Assembly: GCF_036867415.1 (NCBI RefSeq)
Contig: NZ_JBAJHU010000001.1
Location: 558,001 to 622,000, forward strand
Source of the DNA: Rossellomorea sp036867415
GTDB lineage: Bacteria > Bacillota > Bacilli > Bacillales > Bacillaceae_B
Direction of reading: 5' to 3'
Length of the DNA stretch: 64,000 nucleotides
The notes below the pieces were generated by a model that ran no database searches, was not told the origin of the DNA, and saw only the letters and a list, made by a program, of their open reading frames with translations. Both the position numbers and the translations under genes were made by a program. Below are positions 7,973 to 16,192 of the stretch, piece by piece (positions within the stretch are counted from its first letter, which is position 1; each line of letters starts with the position of its first letter).

Positions 7973-8998
7973 ATGGCAAACCTTAAAACTCTGAAAAAAC
8001 AAGTAGCACCCTTTGAGAAGGGAACAACAAAAGAAAGTATATTACAGCTGATTAACACGGTGATCCCGTTTATAATTCTGTGGATTCTTGCCTATCAAAG
8101 CCTTTTCGTTTCCTATTGGCTCGCATTGGTTCCGATGGTGATTGCGGCAGGGTTCCTGACAAGGATCTTCATCATTTTCCATGATTGTACACACTACAAT
8201 TTCTTCAAGAGCCGCCGCACGAACCGGATTGTCGGGACGGCGCTCGGTGTCATCACTGTCTTCCCGTTCGACCAATGGGGACATGAACATACCGTTCACC
8301 ATGCAACAAGCGGTAACCTGGATAAACGTGGTACCGGAGATATTTGGACACTTACAGTGGATGAATACAGAGCGGCGCCGCTTAAATTGCGTTTGGCTTA
8401 TCGCTTCTACCGCAATCCGATCGTCATGTTTGTATTGGGCCCGGTTTGGGTCTTCCTGATCAAAAACAGATTTAACCGCAAAGGTGCAAGAAAAAAAGAA
8501 AGAATGAACACGTATTTAGTGAATGCCATCCTCGTGGCTGTTATTGCCCTTCTTTGTGTGACGGTGGGCTGGCAGCAGTTCCTGATTGTACAAGGATCGA
8601 TCTTCATGATTTCCGGTGCAGCAGGCATATGGCTGTTTTATGTACAGCACACATTTGAAGATTCATACTTTGAAGAAGACAAAGAGTGGCAGTATGTGTT
8701 AGCCGCGGTAGAAGGAAGTTCTTTCTACAAGCTTCCTAAAGTACTTCAATTCTTGACTGGTAATATCGGCTATCACCATATTCACCATTTAAGCCCAAGA
8801 GTACCGAACTACAGACTTGAAGAGACACACAACAGCATCCCTGACTTACAGCATGTACCGACGATTACATTGGCGACAAGCTTAACATCGCTTCGTTTCC
8901 GCTTGTGGGATGAGGAAAGAAAGAACTTTGTGAGCTTTAAAGATGTCAAATCATTACCGAAATCGAGCATTTCAACTGAGGCGAAACCTGAACTGTAA
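7973..8998 (+). CDS. des: Acyl-lipid fatty acid desaturase Des
   Basis: Membrane di-iron desaturase that puts a cis double bond into acyl chains of existing phospholipids to keep membranes fluid in the cold. The three histidine boxes are HDCTH (about residue 71), HEHTVHH (about residue 103) and HHIHH (about residue 265). Paired hydrophobic segments lie around residues 25-65 and 175-215. The 341-residue length is close to B. subtilis Des (352). It is followed by a terminator-like hairpin and a DesR-like receiver; no DesK histidine kinase is present nearby, unlike the B. subtilis des-desK-desR operon. Confidence 0.93.
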   Translation: MANLKTLKKQVAPFEKGTTKESILQLINTVIPFIILWILAYQSLFVSYWLALVPMVIAAGFLTRIFIIFHDCTHYNFFKSRRTNRIVGTALGVITVFPFDQWGHEHTVHHATSGNLDKRGTGDIWTLTVDEYRAAPLKLRLAYRFYRNPIVMFVLGPVWVFLIKNRFNRKGARKKERMNTYLVNAILVAVIALLCVTVGWQQFLIVQGSIFMISGAAGIWLFYVQHTFEDSYFEEDKEWQYVLAAVEGSSFYKLPKVLQFLTGNIGYHHIHHLSPRVPNYRLEETHNSIPDLQHVPTITLATSLTSLRFRLWDEERKNFVSFKDVKSLPKSSISTEAKPEL

Positions 8999-9011
8999 AC
9001 GTCCATCCAAT

Positions 9012-9036
9012 GACTCCCCTTGTGAAAAGGGGAGTC
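9012..9036 (+). terminator. Hairpin between des and the receiver gene
   Basis: Perfect stem GACTCCCCTT / AAGGGGAGTC followed by the weak U-tract GTTATTT. It could lower read-through from des into the response regulator gene. Confidence 0.65.
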
Positions 9037-9071
9037 GTTATTTAGTAAGGCCGTATAAGGAGAGACATACT

Positions 9072-9581
9072 ATGATTCGAATCGTGATTGCAGAGGATCA
9101 AGAGTTGATGCTTGGGACGATTGGTTCCCTTCTTGATTTAGAAGATGATATGGAAGTGGTCGGTTTGGTGAGTGACGGGGAAGAAGCAGTTGAGGCCGTG
9201 GGGCGGCTGCACCCGGACATTTGTATCATGGATCTGGAAATGCCCCGTAAAGATGGACTGGAAGCGGCACTTGCGTTAAAAGATTCAGTCAGCAAAGTCA
9301 TCATTCTAACGACTTTCCCGGGGCAGGGGTATTACGAGCGGGTCTTGAAAGCGGATGTCAAAGGGTTTTTACTCAAGGACAGTCCCAGTGAGGAATTGAT
9401 TTCTTCTATACGAAAAATCATGGGGGACTCCCGGATTTACGCTTCTGAGCTCATTGATGAAAAGTCCAATGCTCAGCTGAATGAGGAAGATGCGATTTCG
9501 CTAATCAAAGATGCCCCTCCAATAGAACCGAAGAGTTACTTCTCAACCCTGATCAATCGAATGAAATTACCTGCGGGATAA
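9072..9581 (+). CDS. DesR-like response regulator lacking the LuxR DNA-binding domain
   Basis: A 169-residue protein. Residues 1-135 are a NarL/DesR-type receiver: acidic EDQ near the N-terminus, phospho-acceptor Asp in CIMDLEMP (about residue 54), conserved Thr in ILTTFPG, and Lys in FLLKDSPSEEL. DesR continues here into a LuxR-type helix-turn-helix. This protein instead has a tail of about 30 residues ending SYFSTLINRMKLPAG. No HTH remnant occurs in any frame before the terminator at 9588, so this is not a simple frameshift. It starts at ATG 9072 after AAGGAGAGA. It may act as a phosphate sink or protein-interaction partner; that is inference. Confidence 0.85.
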   Translation: MIRIVIAEDQELMLGTIGSLLDLEDDMEVVGLVSDGEEAVEAVGRLHPDICIMDLEMPRKDGLEAALALKDSVSKVIILTTFPGQGYYERVLKADVKGFLLKDSPSEELISSIRKIMGDSRIYASELIDEKSNAQLNEEDAISLIKDAPPIEPKSYFSTLINRMKLPAG

Positions 9582-9587
9582 CATAAT

Positions 9588-9634
9588 AAAGGTCTGTTCT
9601 TGGCGAGTGAATTCGCCGAGGACAGACCTTTTGC
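9588..9634. terminator. Bidirectional terminator
   Basis: AAGGTCTGT and GGCGA pair with TCGCC and ACAGACCTTTT. It serves the receiver gene on the plus strand and pit on the minus strand, which converge here. Confidence 0.85.
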
Positions 9635-9636
9635 TG

Positions 9637-10635
9637 TTAAAAGAATAGATTCAAGATATAGTAAAAGATTGCAGCCAGTGATGCTGAAATCGGAAGGGTG
9701 ATGACCCACGTTATCAGCATTCTTTGAGCCGTTCCCCATTTCACTCCCTTTAATCTGTGAGCGGAACCCACACCGAGGATGGATGAGGAAATGACATGTG
9801 TCGTACTGACAGGTAAATGAATGGCCGTTGCACCGAAGATGACCGCGGCCCCCGTCAAATCGGCAGCGACTCCGTTGACAGGACGGATTTTCATGATCTT
9901 CCCGCCGACTGTCTTGATGATCTTCCAGCCCCCGATGGATGTTCCAAGACCCATGGCAAGTGCACAGGAGAATTGAACCCATGTCTGGATATCATCGGAT
10001 GTTTGATAATTGTTCACAATCAGCGCCATCGTAATGATCCCCATTGCTTTTTGAGCATCATTCGTACCGTGAGTAAACGATTGAAGAGCAGCTGTCGCAA
10101 TCTGGATGAACCGGAAATTCCGGTTTGTTTTCGACAGGTTGCTGTTCTTGAATACCACTTTGAAAATGCTGTAGACTATGAAACCGATAATGAAGGCAAG
10201 AATCGGTGAAAAGATCAACGCCTGGATGATTTTGATGAAACCACCGTAATTCAGTGCCGAAATCCCTGCTGCAGCAATGGCAGCGCCTGCGATGGAACCG
10301 ATCAGGGCGTGGGATGAGCTGCTGGGGATCCCGTAATACCAGGTGATAAGATTCCATGCGATCGCAGCGAGGAGCGCCGCAAGGATTACGGTTGTCCCGT
10401 TTTCGAGTGTGAATGGATCGACAATGTCTTTTGTGATTGTTTTTGCCACCCCGGTAAACGTCATGGCCCCCACGAAGTTCATGACAGCAGCAAGGACGAT
10501 CGCGTGTCTCGGTTTAAGTGCCTTGGTAGAAACGGATGTGGCAATGGCGTTTGCCGTGTCATGGAAACCATTAATGAAATCAAATGCCAGGGCAGCGGCC
10601 ACAATTAAAATGGTTAAAATTAGTACTGTATCCAT
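9637..10635 (-). CDS. pit: Inorganic phosphate transporter, PiT family
   Basis: Low-affinity phosphate permease driven by cation symport (332 residues, about ten membrane segments). PiT signatures occur in both repeat halves: FDFINGFHDTANAIATSV near the N-terminus and SFTHGTNDAQKAMGII in the C-terminal half, with SHALIGSIAG and STTHVISSSILGVG at the matching positions. It lies 15 bp downstream of the DUF47 gene on the same strand, the usual phoU-like/pit pair. That linkage suggests the DUF47 protein modulates its activity. Confidence 0.93.
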   Translation of the reverse strand: MDTVLILTILIVAAALAFDFINGFHDTANAIATSVSTKALKPRHAIVLAAVMNFVGAMTFTGVAKTITKDIVDPFTLENGTTVILAALLAAIAWNLITWYYGIPSSSSHALIGSIAGAAIAAAGISALNYGGFIKIIQALIFSPILAFIIGFIVYSIFKVVFKNSNLSKTNRNFRFIQIATAALQSFTHGTNDAQKAMGIITMALIVNNYQTSDDIQTWVQFSCALAMGLGTSIGGWKIIKTVGGKIMKIRPVNGVAADLTGAAVIFGATAIHLPVSTTHVISSSILGVGSAHRLKGVKWGTAQRMLITWVITLPISASLAAIFYYILNLFF

Positions 10636-10650
10636 ACCTGATTAAGCTCC

Positions 10651-11268
10651 TTACGCATTCTTCATGATAATGGCTTCGAATGTATTAGCTACATGCTGGC
10701 AATAATCTGCTACCTGCTCAAGTTCTTCATAAATTTCTTTATATTGAATTATGCGGATCGGGTCTTTTTCAGTGTTGAACAGATGCTTGATCGATTGTCG
10801 GAGAATCCCGTCACATTTTGATTCCAAATCTTTTATTTTAATGGCATGTTCATGAATTCGCGTCCACTTTTTCGTCGATAACAGCTCGACTGCCGCTTCG
10901 ATTTCATCACTGCTTTGTCGGATTGCTTCCACGAATTTCAGCATATATTCGTCTGCTTGAGTGATATTGTACATTTCGAACATCGCAGAGGTATGCTCCA
11001 GTCCGTCCAGCACATCGTCCATGCTCATCGCCAATGCAAGAATGTCTTCACGTTCAATCGGTGTAATAAAGACTTTATTTAAATCCTTGATCACCTCGTG
11101 AACATAGCTGTCACCCTTCGTTTCAAGTTCCTTCATATGACCGGAAAACGTCTTTAAATCACTGATATTCGTGATTTTGTAGTCATCGAAATAATGAGCG
11201 CCTTCCTTTAAATTAACAGCAATATTGCTCAGAAGAATGGCAAACTTATCTTTTTTCTTAAAAACCAT
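10651..11268 (-). CDS. DUF47 (PhoU-like) protein, partner of Pit
   Basis: A 205-residue all-helical cytoplasmic protein of the DUF47/PhoU-like family (B. subtilis YkaA type), encoded with PiT transporters and thought to control them. Features are the start MVFKKKDKFAILLSNIAVNLKEGAHYF, then IEREDILALAMSMDDVLDGLEHTSAMFEMY with acidic metal-binding residues, and a second half repeat near LESKCDGILRQSIKHLF. The frame is open for another 138 codons upstream, but ATG 11268 follows GGAGGTTCG and matches the family start, so the longer reading is rejected. Confidence 0.9.
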   Translation of the reverse strand: MVFKKKDKFAILLSNIAVNLKEGAHYFDDYKITNISDLKTFSGHMKELETKGDSYVHEVIKDLNKVFITPIEREDILALAMSMDDVLDGLEHTSAMFEMYNITQADEYMLKFVEAIRQSSDEIEAAVELLSTKKWTRIHEHAIKIKDLESKCDGILRQSIKHLFNTEKDPIRIIQYKEIYEELEQVADYCQHVANTFEAIIMKNA

Positions 11269-11563
11269 TTCGTTTCGAACCTCCAAATTAATCCTAAATT
11301 TAATTGCCAGGCTATATAATAATAGCTTAATTTGTCGAAAAGAGGTAGCGGCAAATAAAAAAATTTTTACGTGAAATTTACCTGAAGAGAATTGAAATTT
11401 AAACACAATGGACTTTATTAATCGAATTTTCCCAGTAAACAATACAATTGCAGCTGATAAAACAGTTTCCCTCTCTTTAGTGTGGTACAAAAGATGGCTA
11501 AGATACAAAAATATTAAATTAATATTGCACAAACAATAGTGTATGTCATATAGTATATATATA

Positions 11564-11576
11564 GTGTACGATACAC
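11564..11576. promoter_or_regulatory. Candidate PadR operator
   Basis: Perfect inverted repeat GTGTA-CGA-TACAC, 27 bp upstream of the padR-like start, with further AGTGTA-like half sites at 11538 and 11576. It sits in an AT-rich promoter region. The rest of 11269-11560 shows nothing recognisable. PadR-like regulators commonly repress their own operon; binding here is inferred. Confidence 0.45.
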
Positions 11577-11602
11577 AGTGTTGTATGAGACGGGGTGAAT
11601 AA

Positions 11603-11950
11603 ATGAGTAACTTACTGCATTCATTACTGACAGAATTGAGGAGAGGGAACCTTACATTAGCCGTATTAAGCCAATTGCGCACTCCCCAGTACGGGTATTC
11701 ACTTGTTCATCGTCTGGAGAAATCCGGAATCACGATTGAACAAAGTACGCTGTATCCACTTCTTCGCAGACTTGAGAAACAGGAACTCGTGACGAGCAGC
11801 TGGGATACATCGGAGACAAGACCGCGTAAATATTACGTGCTCAGTGATTATGGAATCGAAGTATTTCTGAAATTAAAAGAAGAATGGATCAAGAATACGC
11901 AAGAACTGCATCAATTATTGGAAGGAGAGGAAAACGATGAATCTGATTGA
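11603..11950 (+). CDS. PadR family transcriptional regulator
   Basis: A 115-residue winged-helix repressor of the short PadR class. The fold shows in LTLAVLSQLRTPQYGYSLVHRLEKSGI, the recognition region IEQSTLYPLLRRLEKQELV, and the wing SSWDTSETRPRKYYVLSDYG. A C-terminal helix for dimerisation follows. The 3' end overlaps the next gene by 14 nt, so the two are translationally coupled. This regulator/HAAS-membrane-protein pair is frequent in Bacillaceae and likely responds to envelope conditions (inference). Confidence 0.92.
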   Translation: MSNLLHSLLTELRRGNLTLAVLSQLRTPQYGYSLVHRLEKSGITIEQSTLYPLLRRLEKQELVTSSWDTSETRPRKYYVLSDYGIEVFLKLKEEWIKNTQELHQLLEGEENDESD

Positions 11951-12935
11951 TGTGTATATCGGGGAAGTGACACGCAGGCTGCCTGAGAAGAATCGTGAGG
12001 ATATCGCCCTTGAACTGAGGTCGGCAATCGGGGATATGCTGCCTGAGGAGTATACAGAGGAAGACGTGAAAGAAGTTCTGTCCGAAATGGGGAATCCGGC
12101 GGTCCTTGCAGGTAATTACAGTGATAGACCGATGCATCTGATCGGTCCACGATATTATGACGTGTATATTTCACTGATTAAAATGATTCTGCCGATCGCA
12201 TCTGTCATTTCCCTCATCTCCCTTGTCGCAGAATATATCTTCTCGCCGACAGAAGGAAAAGCAGTCCTGGATATTGTGCTTACTATTATGGGAGAAGGAA
12301 TATGGAGAATCATCGAAGTGGGGATGCAAGTGTTTTTCTGGCTTACATTGACTTTTGCGATTATCGAGCGGGCGGATAAAGGGAAGGACACCGCACCACT
12401 TACAACCGACTTGAAAAAATGGACGCCGGATGATTTGAAAAAGATCACCTATATTCCTAAAAAGAGAAGCATCTCTAAATACGAGGTATTCGGAAGTCTT
12501 CTATGGACCGCCATTTGGGCAACGGTTTATTTCTATGCCAATAAGCTTCTGGGCATATACGAAAGCAACGGGGACGGATTGGTCTTCGTCACCCCTTCAA
12601 TGAATCAGGAAGTATTAAATGGATACTGGCCGGCAGTGATCGTCATCATCGGGTTTGAAATTGCATTGGCTCTTTACAAATTAGTAAAGAAGCAGTGGAC
12701 GAAAAGAATCGCCTTTTTCAACACAATCTATGAAGTCATTGCAACACTGGTGTTCATTGTCATCGTGACGAATCCCAACGTCTTTCAACCGGAATTCATT
12801 ACCTACACGTCCGATCTATTCAACGTGGGTGCCGACGAGTTTGTATCCCGGATTGTCTGGGGATCAAGCGCCATCTTCCTGTTCTTTGCAGGCTTGAACA
12901 GCTTTGAAGGATTCAGAAAGAGCAAGGCGCAATGA
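11937..12935 (+). CDS. HAAS-domain membrane protein
   Basis: A 332-residue protein. The N-terminal 60 residues (LIDVYIGEVTRRLPEKNREDIALELRS...EMGNPAVLAGNY) are the HAAS signalling domain usually encoded next to PadR regulators. About six membrane segments follow (for example MILPIASVISLISLVAEYIF and WPAVIVIIGFEIALALY), with a cytoplasmic linker near residues 145-185. The role is unknown; the genomic partnership points to sensing or relaying a membrane signal to PadR. ATG 11937 lies inside the padR 3' end after GGAAGGAGAGG. Confidence 0.85.
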   Translation: MNLIDVYIGEVTRRLPEKNREDIALELRSAIGDMLPEEYTEEDVKEVLSEMGNPAVLAGNYSDRPMHLIGPRYYDVYISLIKMILPIASVISLISLVAEYIFSPTEGKAVLDIVLTIMGEGIWRIIEVGMQVFFWLTLTFAIIERADKGKDTAPLTTDLKKWTPDDLKKITYIPKKRSISKYEVFGSLLWTAIWATVYFYANKLLGIYESNGDGLVFVTPSMNQEVLNGYWPAVIVIIGFEIALALYKLVKKQWTKRIAFFNTIYEVIATLVFIVIVTNPNVFQPEFITYTSDLFNVGADEFVSRIVWGSSAIFLFFAGLNSFEGFRKSKAQ

Positions 12936-13030
12936 TTATTAACAAGGGAAGCCTGCAATATCCGGTATGAACTTGTCGGATGGACCCATGAAAATCCTGC
13001 TATTCTATTGTTGTAAAGGAGGTCATTCCA

Positions 13031-13903
13031 TTGGATTCACTTCAGAAAATGAATGAGGCATTAACCTATATTGAAGCACAGCTGTCAGATGAGATCGATT
13101 TGAAAGAAGCGGCTATGCGGGCTGCTTGTTCGGAGTATCATTTTCAACGGATGTTTTCATATCTGTCAGGCATCAGCCTCTCGGACTATATCCGGCGCAG
13201 GCGGCTTACGATTGCTGCACAGGAATTGAGGGATCAGCACGTGAAAGTGATCGATGCTGCTGTTACATTCGGATACCGTTCACCTGATTCATTCACCAGG
13301 GCTTTCAAAGAGTTTCACGGGTGCACCCCGACAGAAGCCAGGGAAGACGGCAGTGCACTCAAAGCCTTTCCAAAAATGACCTTCCGATTAACCATAGATG
13401 GAGGGACAGAAATGAATTATCGTATCGAAGAAAAAGAACGCTTCCGGATTGCCGGAATAAAGAAAAGAGTGCCGATTATTTTCAATGGGGTAAACCCGGA
13501 AATTGCCTCCATGTGGCAAAGCCTGAATGAAAACACGATCAAGGAAATGAAACAGCTTTCCAATATTAAGCCATCTGGATTGATCAGTGCCTCGGCCAAT
13601 TTTTCAGAAGGAAGAATGGAGGAGAAAGGGGAACTTGACCACTATATCGGCGCGGCAACCACGAAAGATTGTCCGGAACACTTCACAACATTGGAAGTGC
13701 CGGCATCTTCGTGGGCTGTATTCGAAGCAGTCGGGCCATTTCCTGAAACATTACAGAATGTATGGGGGCGGATTTACTCCGAATGGTTTCCTTCATCGAA
13801 TTATGAACAGGTGGAGGGGCCTGAAATTCTCTGGAACGAGCATAAGGACGTGACTTCACCGGTGTTTAAAAGTGAGATATGGATACCGGTCCGGAAACGG
13901 TAA
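13031..13903 (+). CDS. AraC family regulator with GyrI-like effector domain
   Basis: A 290-residue regulator. Residues 1-105 carry the two AraC helix-turn-helix motifs (DLKEAAMRAACSEYHFQRMFSYLSG; VIDAAVTFGYRSPDSFTRAFKEFHGCTP). Residues 125-290 form a GyrI-like small-molecule binding domain (YRIEEKERFRIAGIKKRV...VPASSWAVFEAVGPFP...EGPEILW). Such proteins usually activate efflux or detoxification genes in response to a ligand. The start is TTG 13031, 8 nt after AAAGGAGG. The upstream HAAS gene is on the same strand with a 95-nt gap. Confidence 0.9.
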   Translation: MDSLQKMNEALTYIEAQLSDEIDLKEAAMRAACSEYHFQRMFSYLSGISLSDYIRRRRLTIAAQELRDQHVKVIDAAVTFGYRSPDSFTRAFKEFHGCTPTEAREDGSALKAFPKMTFRLTIDGGTEMNYRIEEKERFRIAGIKKRVPIIFNGVNPEIASMWQSLNENTIKEMKQLSNIKPSGLISASANFSEGRMEEKGELDHYIGAATTKDCPEHFTTLEVPASSWAVFEAVGPFPETLQNVWGRIYSEWFPSSNYEQVEGPEILWNEHKDVTSPVFKSEIWIPVRKR

Positions 13904-13916
13904 TCGGTCTAATTCA

Positions 13917-13954
13917 AGAAACAGAGCAGGCATCCCATGCTCTGTTTTTTTGTC
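13917..13954. terminator. Bidirectional terminator
   Basis: AAACAGAGCA / TGCTCTGTTTTTTT inverted repeat between two convergent genes. Confidence 0.85.
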
Positions 13955-14444
13955 ATGCATTCAATGGTTTCAACTGAACATGATCAAGCGCCTCATTAAC
14001 CGTATGCAGATCGTAAATTTTCCTCTCCAGACAAAAACGGATAACAAGATCAGACTTATCACTGTCTGACAGGGAATACCCTGCCGCACTTAAGAGTTCC
14101 TCTGTGTCGTCCATCCCCAGCTCCAACGCAAGTGCCAGGGCGATGGCCGTCTGTTTCTTCGGACGGTAATCGGGGTTGGACCGGATCTTCGAGAAGTGTC
14201 TGCGATCCAGTCCGGCTTTCTTGTAGATGACAGAATCACTTACGCCTTTCTCATCAATATAGCTGAATAGAATCTGGTTAAGCGTCGGTTTCTGGTTCTT
14301 GACGATGAAATCCTCCAGTTCACTCGATAGCATTTCCTCTTTATAAATAGGGTGCGGAGCTTCAAGGCAGAAATCAAGTTCATCACGAGTAAGATGAAAG
14401 TCTATGTATTCCTGCAATTCCTCTAATATCTTTTTGTGAAGCAA
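13953..14444 (-). CDS. Helix-turn-helix-like protein paired with VWA protein
   Basis: A 163-residue protein of unnamed family. The C-terminal half has an HTH-like core: SDSVIYKKAGLDRRHFSKIR, then PKKQTAIALALALELGMDDTEELLSAAGYSLSDSDKSDLVIRFCLERKIYDLHTVNEAL. I recall this block as a stand-alone or fused C-terminal domain in Firmicutes, including on macro-domain proteins (memory only, needs a search). The start is TTG 14444, 8 nt after GGAGGAGG. It is divergent from the VWA gene, with only 99 nt between the starts, so the two are probably co-regulated. Regulatory function is inferred; DNA binding is not shown. Confidence 0.7.
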   Translation of the reverse strand: MLHKKILEELQEYIDFHLTRDELDFCLEAPHPIYKEEMLSSELEDFIVKNQKPTLNQILFSYIDEKGVSDSVIYKKAGLDRRHFSKIRSNPDYRPKKQTAIALALALELGMDDTEELLSAAGYSLSDSDKSDLVIRFCLERKIYDLHTVNEALDHVQLKPLNA

Positions 14445-14466
14445 AGGGTCAGCCTCCTCCTATAAT

Positions 14467-14483
14467 GTCGCTTTCAAGGCGAC
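14467..14483. promoter_or_regulatory. Candidate operator in the HTH/VWA divergent promoter
   Basis: GTCGC-TTTCAAG-GCGAC, with inner TT/AA pairs also symmetric, lies midway between the two divergent starts. It could be the binding site of the HTH-like protein or an RNA hairpin at the start of its message. Confidence 0.45.
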
Positions 14484-14543
14484 CAAATATTGGATTATTT
14501 TTATTATGATTATAGCATGAACCAATCAGGAAGGATGTTGAAT

Positions 14544-15143
14544 ATGAACAAGAATAAAACAGAAATCATTTTTCTTCTGGACAGAAGCGGATCGATGGGA
14601 GGGCTTGAGGACGATACAATCGGTGGATTCAATGCTTTAATTGAAAGACAGTGTAAAATGAAAGGTGTAACGTATTTGACGACCGTTCTGTTTGATGATC
14701 AGACAGAAATTCTATGGAACGGCATTGATGCACATCATGCAAGACTGACCGATCATGAGTATTATGTGAGGGGGTGCACCGCCCTGCTTGACGCCGTCGG
14801 CAAAACGATTTCAGAAGTAGGCAGGAGACTGTCCCAAATGAGTGAAGACAAGAGACCCGGTAACGTCATCTTCGTAATCACCACTGACGGAATGGAAAAC
14901 TCGAGCCGAGAGTATTCGTATGATAAAGTGAAAAAAATGATCAATCACCAGCAGGAGAAATACAATTGGGAATTCATTTTCATGGGAGCCAATATCGATG
15001 CTGTGGGAGAAGCGGATTCCATCGGTATTCCTAAGGAACAGGCGTTTTCTTTCGAGGCATCCAATGAGGGGGTGGGGAAGATGTATGACCTTGCTTGTGA
15101 CGTCGTATCTGAGAAACGGATGGATGAGGATTTGATTAAATAA
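14544..15143 (+). CDS. von Willebrand factor A (VWA) domain protein
   Basis: A 199-residue single-domain cytoplasmic VWA protein without signal peptide. The MIDAS metal site is complete: DRSGSMGG (DxSxS) at about residue 12, the Thr in GCTALLDAVG, and Asp in TTDGMENSS. The domain covers nearly the whole chain, and FIFMGANIDAVGEADSIGI gives the final strand. Similar small VWA proteins (TerY/YegL type) act with kinases, phosphatases or regulators in stress modules. Here the partner is the divergent HTH-like gene. ATG 14544 is chosen because AGGAAGG lies 9 nt upstream. Confidence 0.85.
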   Translation: MNKNKTEIIFLLDRSGSMGGLEDDTIGGFNALIERQCKMKGVTYLTTVLFDDQTEILWNGIDAHHARLTDHEYYVRGCTALLDAVGKTISEVGRRLSQMSEDKRPGNVIFVITTDGMENSSREYSYDKVKKMINHQQEKYNWEFIFMGANIDAVGEADSIGIPKEQAFSFEASNEGVGKMYDLACDVVSEKRMDEDLIK

Positions 15144-15259
15144 GGCTGGTGGCGGTGGATCAGACTGTTGCTCAGAAATCAACAGTGGTGTTAGTTCGAA
15201 TGAAAAACCGCTATTACCAAGATGTTTATGGAAAGATTAAAAAAAATTCATAAAACCCC

Positions 15260-15290
15260 TTTACCTTCACGGTGCGTCAAGGTGTACAGT
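15260..15290 (+). promoter_or_regulatory. MerR-type promoter and operator
   Basis: The -35 TTTACC (15260-15265) and -10 TACAGT (15285-15290) are separated by 19 bp, the elongated spacing typical of MerR-activated promoters. The spacer holds ACCTTCACG-GTG-CGTCAAGGT (15263-15283), an inverted repeat with one mismatch. It lies directly upstream of the MerR gene, indicating autoregulation. Confidence 0.75.
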
Positions 15291-15313
15291 TAAATTGTCA
15301 GGAGGTGAGATCA

Positions 15314-16078
15314 ATGGAATACACCATATTGAAATTAGGAAAGTTAGCAGGCGTAAGCACCCGGACACTCCGGTATTATGATGAAATCGGGATACTGAAG
15401 CCGGCCAGGATCAATTCATCCGGATATCGGATCTACGGGGAGAATGAAGTCGAAAAGCTGCAGCATATACTCTTTTACAAAGAACTGGGTGTTGGCCTCG
15501 ATCAAATAAAGGATATTCTGGACGATCCCGCTTTTGACGTTTCACATGCATTGGCTGAACATCGCGATCAATTACTCGCGAAGAGAAAGCAGCTCGATTT
15601 GCTGATAGCCAATGTCGATAAAACCATCGCCGTGAAAGAAGGGAGAACAACCATGTCTGATAAAGAAAAGTTTGAAGGATTCAAAAGAAACATGATTGAC
15701 GAGAATGAGCGGAAATACGGAAATGAAGTCAGGGAGAAATATGGTGACGAAACCGTCGACCAATCGAATGCGAAGCTTCAGAATATGTCCCAGGAAGATT
15801 TTGACCTGGCAAACAAGCTTGCGGAAGACATTCATCAAACACTTGCAGAAGCAGTCAAAACGGGCGATCCATCAAGTGCTCCCGCACAGAAAGCCGCCGA
15901 TCTGCACAAACAATGGATTTCGATGTACTGGCCGAAATACAGCAAGGAAGCACATGCCGGACTCGGGGATATGTATGTGGCAGATGAACGGTTCAAATCC
16001 TACTACGACAAAGAGAGGGACGGTGTCGCGGAATTCCTGAGAGACTCCATTTATGTGTATACTGGGATGAAGAAGTAA
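15314..16078 (+). CDS. MerR family regulator, TipA/Mta-like
   Basis: A 254-residue activator. The N-terminal winged helix is typical (LKLGKLAGVSTRTLRYYDEIGILKPARINSSGYRIY), followed by a coiled-coil dimerisation helix (about residues 75-110). The C-terminal TipAS-like ligand domain begins near KEKFEGFKRNMIDENERKYG and runs to the end. B. subtilis Mta and Streptomyces TipAL share this layout; they bind hydrophobic drugs or thiopeptides and turn on transporters. No efflux gene is adjacent here. ATG 15314 lies after CAGGAGGTGAG and downstream of the 19-bp-spacer promoter. Confidence 0.92.
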   Translation: MEYTILKLGKLAGVSTRTLRYYDEIGILKPARINSSGYRIYGENEVEKLQHILFYKELGVGLDQIKDILDDPAFDVSHALAEHRDQLLAKRKQLDLLIANVDKTIAVKEGRTTMSDKEKFEGFKRNMIDENERKYGNEVREKYGDETVDQSNAKLQNMSQEDFDLANKLAEDIHQTLAEAVKTGDPSSAPAQKAADLHKQWISMYWPKYSKEAHAGLGDMYVADERFKSYYDKERDGVAEFLRDSIYVYTGMKK

Positions 16079-16142
16079 TCCTTTATGTCAATTGTATCTG
16101 AAGGGCAAAAAAAGGATTAAGTCGAAAATCATATTGAAATAT

Positions 16143-16192
16143 AAAGCAGACAGTAAGGATGGTAACGTAAAATCCTTGATGTCTGCTTTATT
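16143..16192 (+). terminator. Terminator after the MerR gene
   Basis: AAAGCAGACA / TGTCTGCTTTA with inner AAGGAT/ATCCTT pairing, followed by TTATAT. Confidence 0.7.

Noticed and set aside
9582..9640. Frameshifted LuxR HTH downstream of the DesR-like receiver
   Set aside because: No HTH-like translation exists in any frame before the shared terminator, so a simple frameshift does not explain the missing domain.
10651..11682. Extension of the DUF47 frame by 138 codons upstream
   Set aside because: The extension is AT-rich, unlike the family, and overlaps the PadR promoter; ATG 11268 has a GGAGG site and matches the family start.
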